Below are positions 18,951 to 28,089 of a DNA stretch of 64,000 nucleotides, in pieces. Below the pieces are notes generated by a model. That model ran no database searches. It worked only from the letters and a program-made list of their open reading frames with translations, and was not told where the DNA came from. Source of the DNA: CAYLNH01 sp964384625 (GTDB lineage: Bacteria; Verrucomicrobiota; Lentisphaeria; JABSQK01); assembly GCA_964384625.1 (NCBI GenBank), contig CAYLNH010000004.1:1-64000 (forward strand). Direction: 5' to 3'. Within the stretch, counting starts at the first letter, position 1, and each line of letters opens with the position of its first letter. A program made the translations under genes and the position numbers.

Positions 18951-20855
18951 CTAATCGTCTTGCTCAATTCGACGTTTCAGTTTCTTCAAGTATTCAGCCG
19001 GCAACGGATGCCGCAGGACCAGGCACCGTCGTGCACAAGTCCAAGCCTTCTGGTCGTTCCCTCTGGCATGCCAGAGGTAAGAAAGTTCGGCCCAGGCCGG
19101 CGCCAATTCGGGCTTCAAGCGAACCGCCTTCTGGTAATGCGCCAAACGCTTGTCCGCATTCGTCTCCAGGTTTCCCAGATTGTTCCAGGCCTCGGCAAAC
19201 TGGTCATTGATCGCCAGTGCCTGGCGATATGCCTTGCCGGCCGTGTCCTTCCGGCCACGCGCCGCGTGCAGCACACCCAGACTGTTCCAGGCCTCCGGGT
19301 CGTCCGGGTTAACCTGCAGGGCCAATAACAAGGCGGCCAACGCGTCAACCGGTCGTCCCTGCTCACGCAGAGCATCGCCGAGACGTGCTACAAAAGTGGC
19401 CAGCACCCGGCGTTTGGTCAAGGTCCGCAAGTAAAAGCTGTTTGCCCGTTCCGTCCGTTCCCATGGATGACGGCGGCGGTATTCACGGTCCGGCAGGGCA
19501 ATGCCTTTCTCGGTGGTTTCGACATTTACATAGGCTTTGTCCGGTCCGCTCTGGTAGCGCACAAACTGATGCTCCGGAACGCAGACAGCGTGCAACGGCA
19601 AGCCAAGACGTTCACCCAAGACAAGGAACAGCGCCGTCAACGACATGCAGCGTCCCGCCCGATTCGCCAGCAGCCGGTCCAGGAGGAAGTCCTCGGCATA
19701 GGCATCCGGTTTGCAGTTGATCGCCGGCTTGTTGAAAACCACAGCACTGACGATCGCCACTTTTTGAGACGGCCGCACAACACCACGAAGCCGCGGCCGG
19801 AGTGCAGTCGTCAGTCGTTCCAGTTCACGGTTCCAGAGCTCACGCCGCACACCGGGATCATAGAGCTGACTGACCAGCCAAAGGCCGGTTTCCAGTCGGA
19901 TCTCTTCCTGCGGGCCATTGAGCATCCGTGCCAGACGCCGGAACGCCACGCCTTTGCTCGTCGTCAGCCGCGCCAATGGCCACGGCCTGGAATTGCGGAC
20001 ATCGACCCGCGGCAGAATGTGCTTCCTGACCCGTTGCCGCAGGGCTTTGGCTTCTTTTTGAATCCGTTCCGTCAGCTGCTGCGCGGTGAGTACCGGCGGC
20101 GCCAGTTCCACCTGATGAATCAAGGTCTGCGTGAAGAGCAGTCCCAGCAGGCTGTAGCGGTCGTGGACCAACTGGAGATCGCGGGCAATGATGTTTCGTG
20201 TCCGGGCAAAGAACTCGACGGCACCGGGAATCGCCGCCCGTCCTCGGAACCGGATTTCCGGAACCGTCTCGGTGTCGTTGCCGGCATAGATCCGCAGACA
20301 GTTCTGCGGCATCGAATACTGCTCAAACGCCGCCGCATAGCAGACGTCGGCCAGCAGCAGACAACGCTGTTTCACCTGCCCGAGGAGCGCCAGGAGGTCC
20401 TTGGCGGCGATCTCCTCTTTGTGGCCCAGGAGTACGCGCTGGCCCTTCAGTTGATGTGTCCCCAGGTAGATCACCACAAGGTGATCCTGCGGCACGGCAG
20501 CAAGCTGTTGGCGAAAGAGGTCCTGCAATTCATCGAGACGAGGATTCGTCAACATGATCTGCTGTGCGGGGGGAACGCCAAGCCAGCTCTGAAGACTCTT
20601 GCCAATCAGATCACGCGACCAACCCCAGGCGGTCAACGACTCCCGATACCAGGCAAAATCCGTAACGGCGATGCCGACGTATGTGACCTTCGCCGCACGG
20701 TAGTTCGCAGCTGCACGATGTTCACGCCAGGGCGCGGCGGTATCCGGCGCCGCGGTACGGCAGCCGCACAAACAGAGCCATATGGGCAAAACAAAAACGC
20801 TCGCCGGGGAACACCATGGCGAGCGTTTCAGACTCACGATCATACCTGCAATCAA
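18951..20855 (-). CDS. Lipoprotein with caspase-like, transglutaminase-like and TPR domains
   Basis: A 634-residue protein. A lipobox-like LCGC ends at Cys32. Residues 55-200 resemble a caspase-fold peptidase: DHLVVIYLGTH gives a candidate catalytic His134 (the canonical SGHG is altered) and LLLADVCYAA gives Cys172 where metacaspases have DAC. Residues 385-450 look like a transglutaminase/SirB1-like core with Cys403 (RAGRCMSL), His429 (PEHQFVRY) and Asn444. Residues 495-615 hold about four TPR repeats. Its start overlaps the stop of the FecR-domain gene (ATGA). The combination of two Cys-His active-site folds and a protein-binding tail in the envelope is unusual; activity is inferred. Confidence 0.7.
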   Translation of the reverse strand: MIAGMIVSLKRSPWCSPASVFVLPIWLCLCGCRTAAPDTAAPWREHRAAANYRAAKVTYVGIAVTDFAWYRESLTAWGWSRDLIGKSLQSWLGVPPAQQIMLTNPRLDELQDLFRQQLAAVPQDHLVVIYLGTHQLKGQRVLLGHKEEIAAKDLLALLGQVKQRCLLLADVCYAAAFEQYSMPQNCLRIYAGNDTETVPEIRFRGRAAIPGAVEFFARTRNIIARDLQLVHDRYSLLGLLFTQTLIHQVELAPPVLTAQQLTERIQKEAKALRQRVRKHILPRVDVRNSRPWPLARLTTSKGVAFRRLARMLNGPQEEIRLETGLWLVSQLYDPGVRRELWNRELERLTTALRPRLRGVVRPSQKVAIVSAVVFNKPAINCKPDAYAEDFLLDRLLANRAGRCMSLTALFLVLGERLGLPLHAVCVPEHQFVRYQSGPDKAYVNVETTEKGIALPDREYRRRHPWERTERANSFYLRTLTKRRVLATFVARLGDALREQGRPVDALAALLLALQVNPDDPEAWNSLGVLHAARGRKDTAGKAYRQALAINDQFAEAWNNLGNLETNADKRLAHYQKAVRLKPELAPAWAELSYLWHARGNDQKAWTCARRCLVLRHPLPAEYLKKLKRRIEQDD

Positions 20856-21994
20856 CGCCGGAGGCGCGGCGGCCGGCGACTGGCGCGTCTGATCTGCTGG
20901 AGCATTTTCAGGCTGCGTTTGGCAAAGAGCTTCTGCCGCAGTCCGGTTGCTTTTGCCGCCGCCGCCGTCAGCGCTTCCTCGTCGGCTTTGGCGGCGGTGC
21001 CGGCCAATTCCTTGTCGACCAGTTTGCTGTGCAGTTCACCCTCTGTCCGGGCAGCGGCCAGATAGTCGGCCGCTGTCGTCGTCTCTTTGGGGGCCTGCAG
21101 CACGGATTCATTGTGCAGCACAACCGCGCCGTCAGCCGCATCGACGACGGTATTGACGTCTTTCTTAAAAACAAAGCCCTTGCGGGCGGAATGGGTAACT
21201 GCGCCGCTCTTAACCGCCAGCGCCGCACCGGCAACCGCGCTGTCACTCTTTTCCAGCGCACAGACGAACCGGGCGGGTTTGTCCTTTTCGGGTTTGACGG
21301 ACAGCTTCGCGCCCTTGGCCACGCCGTACTCGATGTTCAACGCACCGCGTTTGACGGTGATGTCGGTGTAGCTGTTCTCTTTGCCTTCGTGGATAACGGC
21401 GACGATCTCAGTGCCTTTCTCGACCACCGGCGCGTTGAAGGTGGCGCCTTCAGCGGGGAGGTCCTTGACTTTGAACCGGCTGGCAACCGAGATGCTCCCT
21501 TCCGAGCAGGTCACGGCATTCTTGCGCGAGCCCTTTTGGGCAACCGCTTTCTCCGCCTCGGCAGCAGCTTCGAAGGACACTGTAAAGCGCGTTCCCAGGG
21601 CGCCGCAAACGGCAGTCGGCGTTTCGACCTGCAGTTTCTGGCCCTTGGGGAACTTATCGAGTTTCAGCTTCACCGTCCCCTGTTCAAGTTTGAGGACCTT
21701 GAGCTTGGGGTTTCTGGTATCGGCGTTGACCGCGAGCTTGCTCCTGGGCATCAACCGGAAGGTATTGCCGGGGGACAGCTCCAGATCCATGGTGGACCGG
21801 CGGCCGGTCTTGAGCACCGTACCGAACGGATACGCCGTCTCGGGTTTGACCGGCTTGTATCCCTTTTCCGCCTTGTACCGGCAATCGTTCTGCGTCTTCA
21901 GAACGGTGAACGTCTTGCCCTGTTCCCGGGCGCCGAGAGCAACAGCCCCCAGGGAAAGCCAGAATGCCAGCAGTACACGCCAATGCTGTTGCAT
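20852..21994 (-). CDS. FecR-domain exported protein
   Basis: A 380-residue protein with a signal peptide (residues 1-22). The FecR-type beta domain (about 45-150) contains LSPGNTFRLMPRSKLAV, LEQGTVKLKL and the diagnostic TPTAVCGALGTRFTV. The C-terminal half is Ala/Lys-rich with a basic tail. Classical FecR links a membrane receptor to an ECF sigma factor, but stand-alone FecR domains in this group often simply occur on envelope proteins. Coupled by ATGA to the caspase-like lipoprotein, which makes a partnership likely. Confidence 0.8.
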   Translation of the reverse strand: MQQHWRVLLAFWLSLGAVALGAREQGKTFTVLKTQNDCRYKAEKGYKPVKPETAYPFGTVLKTGRRSTMDLELSPGNTFRLMPRSKLAVNADTRNPKLKVLKLEQGTVKLKLDKFPKGQKLQVETPTAVCGALGTRFTVSFEAAAEAEKAVAQKGSRKNAVTCSEGSISVASRFKVKDLPAEGATFNAPVVEKGTEIVAVIHEGKENSYTDITVKRGALNIEYGVAKGAKLSVKPEKDKPARFVCALEKSDSAVAGAALAVKSGAVTHSARKGFVFKKDVNTVVDAADGAVVLHNESVLQAPKETTTAADYLAAARTEGELHSKLVDKELAGTAAKADEEALTAAAAKATGLRQKLFAKRSLKMLQQIRRASRRPPRLRR

Positions 21995-22030
21995 TGCTAT
22001 TCTCCCACAGCGATTCAGATTTCGAGGCGG

Positions 22031-22849
22031 CTACTTCAGATCCTCGGCATCGCCGTCAGCGCCTTCGACATCCGGCAAGACCTTGTCTTCCTGCACCTGC
22101 CGGCTTTCCACGCCGAGGCGTTCCTGCAGGAACTTGTGGAACTCCTCGAGGAACGGGGAATTCTCGGGGCCGAGCTTGGCGATCAGGATGAAGTTGATCA
22201 GGATTTTTCGTTCCGCGACTTCCTCGCGGGTGACCGGCGGCCCGTCCTTCTTCTGCAGGTAATAGAGCTGGGCGCTCAGTTTGTTCGCCTTCTCCGCGGC
22301 GGCATCGAAGTCAATCACATGCTGCCGCAGTTCTTCATCGAGGAATTCGATGAAGGTATCGCAGAGGAACTGCACGGGGGTCAGTTCTGGCTTTGTCTTT
22401 TTGGCGTCGGCATACTTGGCTTTCAAGGCCGGCGCTGACTCGCGGAGGTACTTGTTCAGCTCCGGGAAGAACTCTTTGCGAAGCTTGAGACTGATCTGAT
22501 CGGCGTACCGGTCCATCTGGACCTTGAGGAATTCCTCTGCCTGCGGCACAGCCTTCAGGGCCTCGTTGACAATCAGTTCAGCCCACTCCTCCTTGTTCGC
22601 ATCGTACTGCCGGATCAACTCGCCCGGCTGCTCAACAATAAGGTTCACGGTCTGTTCGCCGTAGGTCTTGAGGCCTTCCGGCCCGATATAGCTGTTGATC
22701 TGATTGTATGCCCAGGCGGTGTAGAAGAGGACAATCACGACCAAGACGCCAAAGGTGATGAGCGTATTGCGAATACTCTTCGCCAGGCCCTGCTGTTCGG
22801 CAAGAACCGCGGCTTCCAGTTTTTCGAGGCGATCGGTTGCGTTCGTCAT
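22031..22849 (-). CDS. Membrane-anchored protein, paralogue of the next gene upstream
   Basis: A 272-residue protein: a short cytoplasmic coiled-coil-like N-terminus (DRLEKLEAAVLAEQQGL), one membrane span (about 30-47), then a long helical charged extracytoplasmic domain. It resembles the 290-residue product encoded just before it in layout and in the N-terminal LE..IAR/LEAA-type helix. The start shares TAATG with that gene's stop. Function is unknown; the pair may form a hetero-oligomer. Confidence 0.7.
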   Translation of the reverse strand: MTNATDRLEKLEAAVLAEQQGLAKSIRNTLITFGVLVVIVLFYTAWAYNQINSYIGPEGLKTYGEQTVNLIVEQPGELIRQYDANKEEWAELIVNEALKAVPQAEEFLKVQMDRYADQISLKLRKEFFPELNKYLRESAPALKAKYADAKKTKPELTPVQFLCDTFIEFLDEELRQHVIDFDAAAEKANKLSAQLYYLQKKDGPPVTREEVAERKILINFILIAKLGPENSPFLEEFHKFLQERLGVESRQVQEDKVLPDVEGADGDAEDLK

Positions 22850-23721
22850 TATTGGCCACCTCCTTTCGGGGGCGCCGGCACTTCGGCCTGCTGTTCCCCG
22901 AGACCGGGAATCAACTCGTACTTGATGCGGTCGATAAGCCCCTCCAGAAAATCGTTGAAAATCTCCTCGCGCATCTCCGCCTGCTTCGCGGGCGGGATGT
23001 CGCTGTCGGCCGAAAGCTGTTCGACGCGCTGGTCGATCACCCGCAGAACGGGGGCAAACTGGGCAATCCGCTCTTCGCCCCAGCCATGGATGCCGTCATA
23101 CAGGTAGGACTCGGCTGCCTTGAATTCATCCTCCAGCTTTTTGCCTTCCAGTTCCGGGAAGATCTTATGAACTTCCGCTTCGGACTCATTCATGCCGGCG
23201 ACCATGGCATCAAACAACTGCTGCTGAACGCGGGTTTCGGCATGTGTCTTGAGGTTGGCTGACAGCTCTTTGCCGGCGGCCTCGAACTCATCGGAGCGCG
23301 CCTCGAACTTATCCACGACCAGTTCCTGAAACTCAGGGACAACGCGTTCGGTAATCACCTTTTGCGAGCGTGCGACTTCCGGCGGGATTTTCGCCTTGGC
23401 GTCGGCGATCACGTACTTCAGCGCTTCGTCAATCCGCTTGTCGGGATGGGCCGACAACGGCATGTCCGACTCCGGGTTTTCGAATGCCTTCATCACGGCT
23501 TCCGGGTTGATCTGGTGGATATACTTGTTGTAGTTCGCCATGATGCTGTAGCAGCGATACGCGAACAGCCCGAGAATCACAAGCACAAGAACGCTGCCGC
23601 TGACCGCGCACAGCCGCAGCTTGCTGCGTAATTCCCGATTCTTAACCAACATCTCCTCGATTCGAGCAATGCGTTGCTCGAGCTGGTCGTCGGATTGGGG
23701 GGCCAGTTTATCTTCGGCCAT
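22849..23721 (-). CDS. Membrane-anchored protein, first gene of its operon
   Basis: A 290-residue protein with an N-terminal coiled-coil-like segment (QLEQRIARIEEMLVKNREL), one membrane span (about 38-56) and a long helical extracytoplasmic region, ending in a Pro/Gly-rich tail. The ribosome site GAGGAG is good. It is the promoter-proximal gene of a unit that continues through its paralogue, the FecR protein, the caspase-like lipoprotein, pyrC and an exported protein. Confidence 0.7.
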   Translation of the reverse strand: MAEDKLAPQSDDQLEQRIARIEEMLVKNRELRSKLRLCAVSGSVLVLVILGLFAYRCYSIMANYNKYIHQINPEAVMKAFENPESDMPLSAHPDKRIDEALKYVIADAKAKIPPEVARSQKVITERVVPEFQELVVDKFEARSDEFEAAGKELSANLKTHAETRVQQQLFDAMVAGMNESEAEVHKIFPELEGKKLEDEFKAAESYLYDGIHGWGEERIAQFAPVLRVIDQRVEQLSADSDIPPAKQAEMREEIFNDFLEGLIDRIKYELIPGLGEQQAEVPAPPKGGGQ

Positions 23722-24049
23722 AAATCCTCACTCCTCCTGAGTGTTGCTTTTTTCTCTCTCGACCTCGTCTGCGGCTCCCCTGCCGCAGCAGAACCAAAAC
23801 GCGGACAATATAGGCAGACGCCGAATCGATTGCAAGCGTTCCGAGTCGGGTGCGCCGGGCCTCGATTATTGCCCTCGACATTCTGCTCAAAGATCCCGCG
23901 CCCTTGCGGTGCGGGGTTTCAGGATCAATCACCACGACCACGAGCGTCGCCACGTTGCGGTGCGTCAGCGGCCTGCCGACCGGACAGCCGTGAGCCGCGG
24001 GGGGCCGCAGCCACCCGGTTTACGAAGAGGCTGCGCGAACAGTCCCGCC
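23722..24049. other. Intergenic region with an operon promoter
   Basis: About 330 bases with no gene. It contains the promoter at 23807-23835. It also contains a 19-base stretch at 23858-23876 that nearly repeats one arm of the 11351-11566 palindrome, and GC-rich inverted repeats further right that may terminate the upstream operon. Confidence 0.5.
23807..23835 (-). promoter_or_regulatory. Promoter of the 23721-16941 operon
   Basis: On the minus strand TTGCAA (23830-23835) and TATATT (23807-23812) are exactly 17 bases apart, with a leader of about 75 bases. Confidence 0.6.
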
Positions 24050-25456
24050 TCAGGTTCCACCGTTTTTCCCGCGGTCGGCGGCGGGCGCCGGCAACAGCCG
24101 GACCGCGGGATCCGGGGCCAACCAGAGCGTCTTGATCCGGAACCGGGTTCGGCGCCCGATCCGCTTGCCGCCGCCCTCGTCGAGCTCATTTTCTCCGACC
24201 GAGTAGAATACTCGTTTCTTGGGGCTGTAGTTCCAGGCGGCACCGCTGAAGGGGTCGACCGGGAGTTTCTCGATGAACTCGCCCTCCAGGCTTTTCAGGT
24301 CGGGCGGCAGCTTATGGTGACGCACGGCATAGGCCCGAATCGCCAGGAAGAGCTGAGCTGCCGCGACTTCGGCTTCGTTGCGCGCGATGCGCGCCCGCAG
24401 CCGCGCGAAGGGCCGGCTGATCATCCAGAACAGATGCCGGCCGAGATAGTTTGGTTTGGTAACCAGGCGGAACGGCGAACCGATCGCCGGTTTTTTCACG
24501 GGCGGCAGGGGAGCCCGCTCCGGGTACGGCCGTTGCAGGTTTGCAATCTGCCCCCGCCAGTACTCGGCGTAAGCGGAACAGGTCCGGTTGACGCGCAACC
24601 CGAAGCGGTTCGTGCCGTACGGTTTCAGGAGCCCCTTGACTCCCGGGTAGGCGCCGGCGTAAGAGCGGGCTTTGATGGCTTCGGCATCGGCGCACCAGAT
24701 GGCGTATTCCACGCGGCAGGCCGCGACGACGCCGGCGGTGTTGTGGCGGTACTGCCGCAGGTCATCGGCACATTCAATCAACACGTCCGGCGGCATCCGG
24801 GCTTCGTACATCTCGACCAGACGGATCAGTTCCTCGACGGCCAGCCGCTGCAACCGCAGGCCCAGCGAAACGTGGGCCATGCTCCCGTCGGCGCCCTGCA
24901 GGCGCCAACCGAACTCGCAGAGCGTCACCAACAGGCGTGCGGCCCGCGGCAGCCGGTGCTTGTAAGACTGGTCCCGGGCTTCCAGAGCCTTGAGGCGGCC
25001 CAACTCCTGCCACCGCTCCAGATAGCTGAGATCCACAGTGGAATCCGTCACCGCCGGGACTTGAAGTTCGGACAGCGCCATGGCCTCGTCGAACAGGGCC
25101 AAAGCCCTTTCGTTCCTGGCCAGGATCTTGTACATATGACGGCCATGGCGATGTTCGGCCGCCAACTCCTGCTCGACCGCATAGAACTCCGCCGTCGTCA
25201 GGCTGACGGCTTTCGCGGCAGCCTGGATCGGTTCGAACGCGTTCCGGGCCGCCGGGACGGCCTCGCGTCGGGGCAGGAGGTCGGCGTCATCCGGCGGCAG
25301 ACCATCCCAGAACAGGCAATAGCCGGCAAACAGGCAGGCCCCGACCAGAAGCCCGCCCCAGACGGCCAGGCGGACGGGGCTCAGCGGGCGCCGGGCTTTC
25401 CCCGAAGATTCGTTTTCGGCGACTGCCGAAGCTCCCTCGTCATGCGATTCCGTCAT
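24050..25456 (-). CDS. Membrane-anchored protein with pseudopilin-like C-terminus
   Basis: A 468-residue protein with a charged cytoplasmic start, one membrane span (about 30-48) and a large helical extracytoplasmic region. Near the end, KLPPDLKSLEGEFIEKLPVD, then FSGAAWNYSPKKRVFYSVGE and DEGGG, resemble the C-terminal module of GspG-like pseudopilins, including the late acidic-Gly motif. This shape is common in planctomycetes and relatives. Role unknown; last gene of the long exbB-led run. Confidence 0.65.
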   Translation of the reverse strand: MTESHDEGASAVAENESSGKARRPLSPVRLAVWGGLLVGACLFAGYCLFWDGLPPDDADLLPRREAVPAARNAFEPIQAAAKAVSLTTAEFYAVEQELAAEHRHGRHMYKILARNERALALFDEAMALSELQVPAVTDSTVDLSYLERWQELGRLKALEARDQSYKHRLPRAARLLVTLCEFGWRLQGADGSMAHVSLGLRLQRLAVEELIRLVEMYEARMPPDVLIECADDLRQYRHNTAGVVAACRVEYAIWCADAEAIKARSYAGAYPGVKGLLKPYGTNRFGLRVNRTCSAYAEYWRGQIANLQRPYPERAPLPPVKKPAIGSPFRLVTKPNYLGRHLFWMISRPFARLRARIARNEAEVAAAQLFLAIRAYAVRHHKLPPDLKSLEGEFIEKLPVDPFSGAAWNYSPKKRVFYSVGENELDEGGGKRIGRRTRFRIKTLWLAPDPAVRLLPAPAADRGKNGGT

Positions 25457-25483
25457 ACCGTGTCCGTACTCGGCCCATCCCGG

Positions 25484-26623
25484 CTACTTGTTCTTCAATG
25501 CCCGCTCTTCCTGCTCGCGCATCTTGCGCCGGATGCGTTCCTTCTGGACCACGCGCCGGGCTTCGGCAACAGGGATTTCGTTCTGGTATTTGATGGCGTC
25601 CTTCTTGATCAACATGATCTTCGTCGGGCCGGCCGCGATCAGCATGCTGCCGTCTTCGCGTGTATCGATGACCATCGCGTTGATCTTCTTGTCGGCGGTA
25701 GTTGTGATCTCGAGGTTGGGGAACCAGAGCAGGAGATCCAGCTTGGTGGTCTGTCCCGGCTGCACGGTCACCACGGTCGCGGCGGTTTTTTCGCCGTGGA
25801 ACTCAAGGACGACCTTGTGTTTGCCGGCGACCAGGCCGCTGAACAGGCGCGGCGCGGATTTGCGTGAGTTTTCGGCGCCGGGTTTGCCCGGGCCTTGGTC
25901 GTAGTTGTTCAGCAGCAGCTTCGCCGCGGCCGGCGTCGCCGTCACTTCGACCGCGCCCAACGCATTTTTCAGCTCCACGTGCCGCGCGGCCGGCTGATCC
26001 TTACTGATGGCCAAAGTGAATTTCTCCGACTGAAACCCGATCTTCATGACGCGGAACCCATACTCCCCGGGCGGGACGGCGCCGGCGGTCAGGACGACGG
26101 GTGTCCGGCCGAGGACCTTGGGCCCCATCACGACAGTGGCGGCGGACGGGTTACTGGTGATGACACAGGAGCCGGCTTCCTGCCGCAAGGTGAACTTCCG
26201 CAGCTTACCGTCGTTCGGGACTTCACAGAACTTATCCAGCGGCTCGTAGCCTTTCAGTTGAAAGCGGAGGGCGTGGCGGCCGGGCGGCAGCTTCTGCAGC
26301 ATGGTCGGCGTTTTTCCCATATCCCGGCCGTTGTACTGGATTTGAGCGCCGGAGGGAACGGTATCGACCCAGATAAAATCGGCTTGGGGAACGCCGGTCG
26401 GCTTGGCGGCGGGTTCGGCCGCAACGGGCGGGGTTTCGGCCGCGGGTTCTGCCGCAACGGGCGGGGTTTCGGCCGCGGGTTCTGCCGCAACGGGCGGGGT
26501 TTCGGCCGCGGGGTCTGCCGCAACGGGCGGGTCAACCGGTTGAGCGGCATCCTGGGCGGCCACCGGCCGGACAACGCCGAAGCCGGCAATGATTGTGGTG
26601 AAGATGATTCTCCGTATACTCAC
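25484..26623 (-). CDS. PEGA-domain exported protein with Ala/Pro/Glu repeat
   Basis: A 379-residue protein with a signal peptide (1-23) and a low-complexity spacer (about 30-75) made of repeats of the unit AAETPPVAAEP. PEGA-type beta domains follow: FIWVDTVPSGAQIQYNGRD with PPGRHALRFQLKGYE, and SCVITSNPSAATVVMG with PPGEYGFRVMKIGFQ. The C-terminal 60 residues are basic and helical. PEGA domains occur on surface and periplasmic proteins and probably bind cell-wall components or other proteins. The spacer would reach across the periplasm or peptidoglycan. Confidence 0.85.
   Translation of the reverse strand: MSIRRIIFTTIIAGFGVVRPVAAQDAAQPVDPPVAADPAAETPPVAAEPAAETPPVAAEPAAETPPVAAEPAAKPTGVPQADFIWVDTVPSGAQIQYNGRDMGKTPTMLQKLPPGRHALRFQLKGYEPLDKFCEVPNDGKLRKFTLRQEAGSCVITSNPSAATVVMGPKVLGRTPVVLTAGAVPPGEYGFRVMKIGFQSEKFTLAISKDQPAARHVELKNALGAVEVTATPAAAKLLLNNYDQGPGKPGAENSRKSAPRLFSGLVAGKHKVVLEFHGEKTAATVVTVQPGQTTKLDLLLWFPNLEITTTADKKINAMVIDTREDGSMLIAAGPTKIMLIKKDAIKYQNEIPVAEARRVVQKERIRRKMREQEERALKNK
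26418..26531 (-). repeat. 33-base coding tandem repeat, 3.4 copies
   Basis: Units at 26418-26450, 26451-26483 and 26484-26516, then a partial to 26531, are almost identical at the DNA level and encode the 11-residue unit of the PEGA protein's spacer. Near-perfect identity suggests recent slippage. Confidence 0.9.
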
Positions 26624-26650
26624 GGTGGTCTCCTTTCCAGATTACGACGA

Positions 26651-26965
26651 TCAATAATGCGGTCGCGGCTGTTTTTCCAGCACCGCTTCATCGATCCGAA
26701 AGTTCTCTTCCATGGCGGACCCGAGTTCTTCGCAGAACGGCAACGCCCGGTCGTCGAAGTAGGTGACCCTGCCGTTGGTTGTGGCCAGGCTTTCGATCCT
26801 GGCCACAAGTTCCTTGCGCCGACCGCGGTCGTCGGTCGGCAGGAACACGTCATAGGTCTTTCGCGACCATCCCTCAACGTACAGCCGCATCCCGTGTTTT
26901 TCACATAAATCCCGAATCAGGAGGTCCAGTTTCTCCGCATCATCGGGCTGCTGCACTCGAACCAT
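26651..26965 (-). CDS. Small soluble protein of unknown function
   Basis: A 104-residue protein without signal or membrane span, with an alternating beta-alpha pattern (LDLLIRDLCEKHGMRLYVEG, KELVARIESLA). It lies nine bases behind the peptide deformylase stop and is followed by the PEGA gene. No family is recognised. Confidence 0.6.
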   Translation of the reverse strand: MVRVQQPDDAEKLDLLIRDLCEKHGMRLYVEGWSRKTYDVFLPTDDRGRRKELVARIESLATTNGRVTYFDDRALPFCEELGSAMEENFRIDEAVLEKQPRPHY

Positions 26966-26974
26966 GCGCCGGGC

Positions 26975-27583
26975 TCACTTCTCTTTATTCCGGTTCTTCA
27001 CCTGTTTTTTGCTGATCCGCTCCAATTCCGCCAGGGTATCCCCGGCAGCATCGAATTGCTCTTTCGGGATGCGCTCGACAAACAGTTTACCGGTCAGGTG
27101 GTCGCATTCATGCTGAATACAGCGCGACAGCAGCCCGCCACAGCGGTAGCCGACAGTCTCCCCGGCAAGCGTTTGAAAGGTCACCTGGACGAACTCCGGG
27201 CGCTCCACGTCGCCGTCGACGCCGGGTACGCTCAAGCAACCTTCGACGCGGACCTCCGTCTGTTCGGAGAAGTCGCTGAGCTTGGGGTTGATCATGGCCA
27301 GCGGCATCCGCGGCAACAGCGAGATCTCGCCCGGGGTAATTGCCGGGCGCTCGCCGACGTCGGGCGGGGGGACATCCAGGACGATCAGATTCAGGCTGAC
27401 GCCGACCTGCGGCGCCGCCAGTCCGATCCCGTCGCTGTCGTGCATGGTGACGATCATCCGCTCGACCAATTCGCGAGTTTCATCGGTGATCGCGTCCACG
27501 TCGCGCGCGGGCCGTTTAAGGACCGGGTGACCATATACGCAGATCTGCATGGGCTTCACGCGAGCCCGTCCGAACAGTTGCAT
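26975..27583 (-). CDS. def: Peptide deformylase
   Basis: A 202-residue enzyme that removes the formyl group from new proteins. All three metal/active-site motifs are present: GIGLAAPQVG, EGCLSVPG with the metal Cys, and QHECDHLTG with both His and the catalytic Glu. The C-terminal helix is basic. I take the ATG at 27583, which has an AAGG site; an internal ATG 11 codons later gives a more usual N-terminus but no site. It sits within an envelope-gene run, so its expression is tied to those genes. Confidence 0.93.
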   Translation of the reverse strand: MQLFGRARVKPMQICVYGHPVLKRPARDVDAITDETRELVERMIVTMHDSDGIGLAAPQVGVSLNLIVLDVPPPDVGERPAITPGEISLLPRMPLAMINPKLSDFSEQTEVRVEGCLSVPGVDGDVERPEFVQVTFQTLAGETVGYRCGGLLSRCIQHECDHLTGKLFVERIPKEQFDAAGDTLAELERISKKQVKNRNKEK

Positions 27584-27677
27584 GAAAAACGCCTTTCTGT
27601 GGTCAACTCATTCAACAGTAAAGGTACGCAGGAACCGGAGGAAATCAATCGCCGGCGCTTTGCCGCAGGGCAATCGG

Positions 27678-28061
27678 TCAGTCCTTTGACATGGTCAGAT
27701 CGTCCGCCGTAAACATGGTCCGATCAGGGCCGGCGGAGATCAGTTCGTAGCCGCCAGTCTGCTTCAGGGTGATCTTGATCTGCTTGTTCCAGGCGTCCAC
27801 CGTTGTCACCCGATGCTTGACCAGGTATTCGGAATAGCGGGTCCTGATCGCGTTGATGTCGTACGGCGGTTCGTCGCCGGTTTCCGCGGCATACGCTGAG
27901 ACCACGGCTTCCGCCGACGCGGCCAGGGCTGCCATGCGGGAGTTCGTCGACCGCACGCGCTGCCGCGGCAGGACGACAGCGAAGAGGCCGACGAAGAGGA
28001 CGAAGAAAAGCACAACCACACCGGCAAGCACGCCGATAAGAACATTCGTTTTCTGACTCAA
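27678..28061 (-). CDS. Membrane-anchored GspG-like C-terminal module
   Basis: A 127-residue protein starting at a TTG with a perfect AAGGAGG site. One membrane span (about residues 9-32) is followed by a soluble part ending in AWNKQIKITLKQTGGYELIS and DDLTM, which resembles the C-terminal half of GspG pseudopilins. There is no prepilin cleavage motif, so it is an ordinary anchored protein. Function unknown. Confidence 0.65.
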   Translation of the reverse strand: MSQKTNVLIGVLAGVVVLFFVLFVGLFAVVLPRQRVRSTNSRMAALAASAEAVVSAYAAETGDEPPYDINAIRTRYSEYLVKHRVTTVDAWNKQIKITLKQTGGYELISAGPDRTMFTADDLTMSKD

Positions 28062-28089
28062 ATTGCCTCCTTGACGCGGGCGCGGACGT

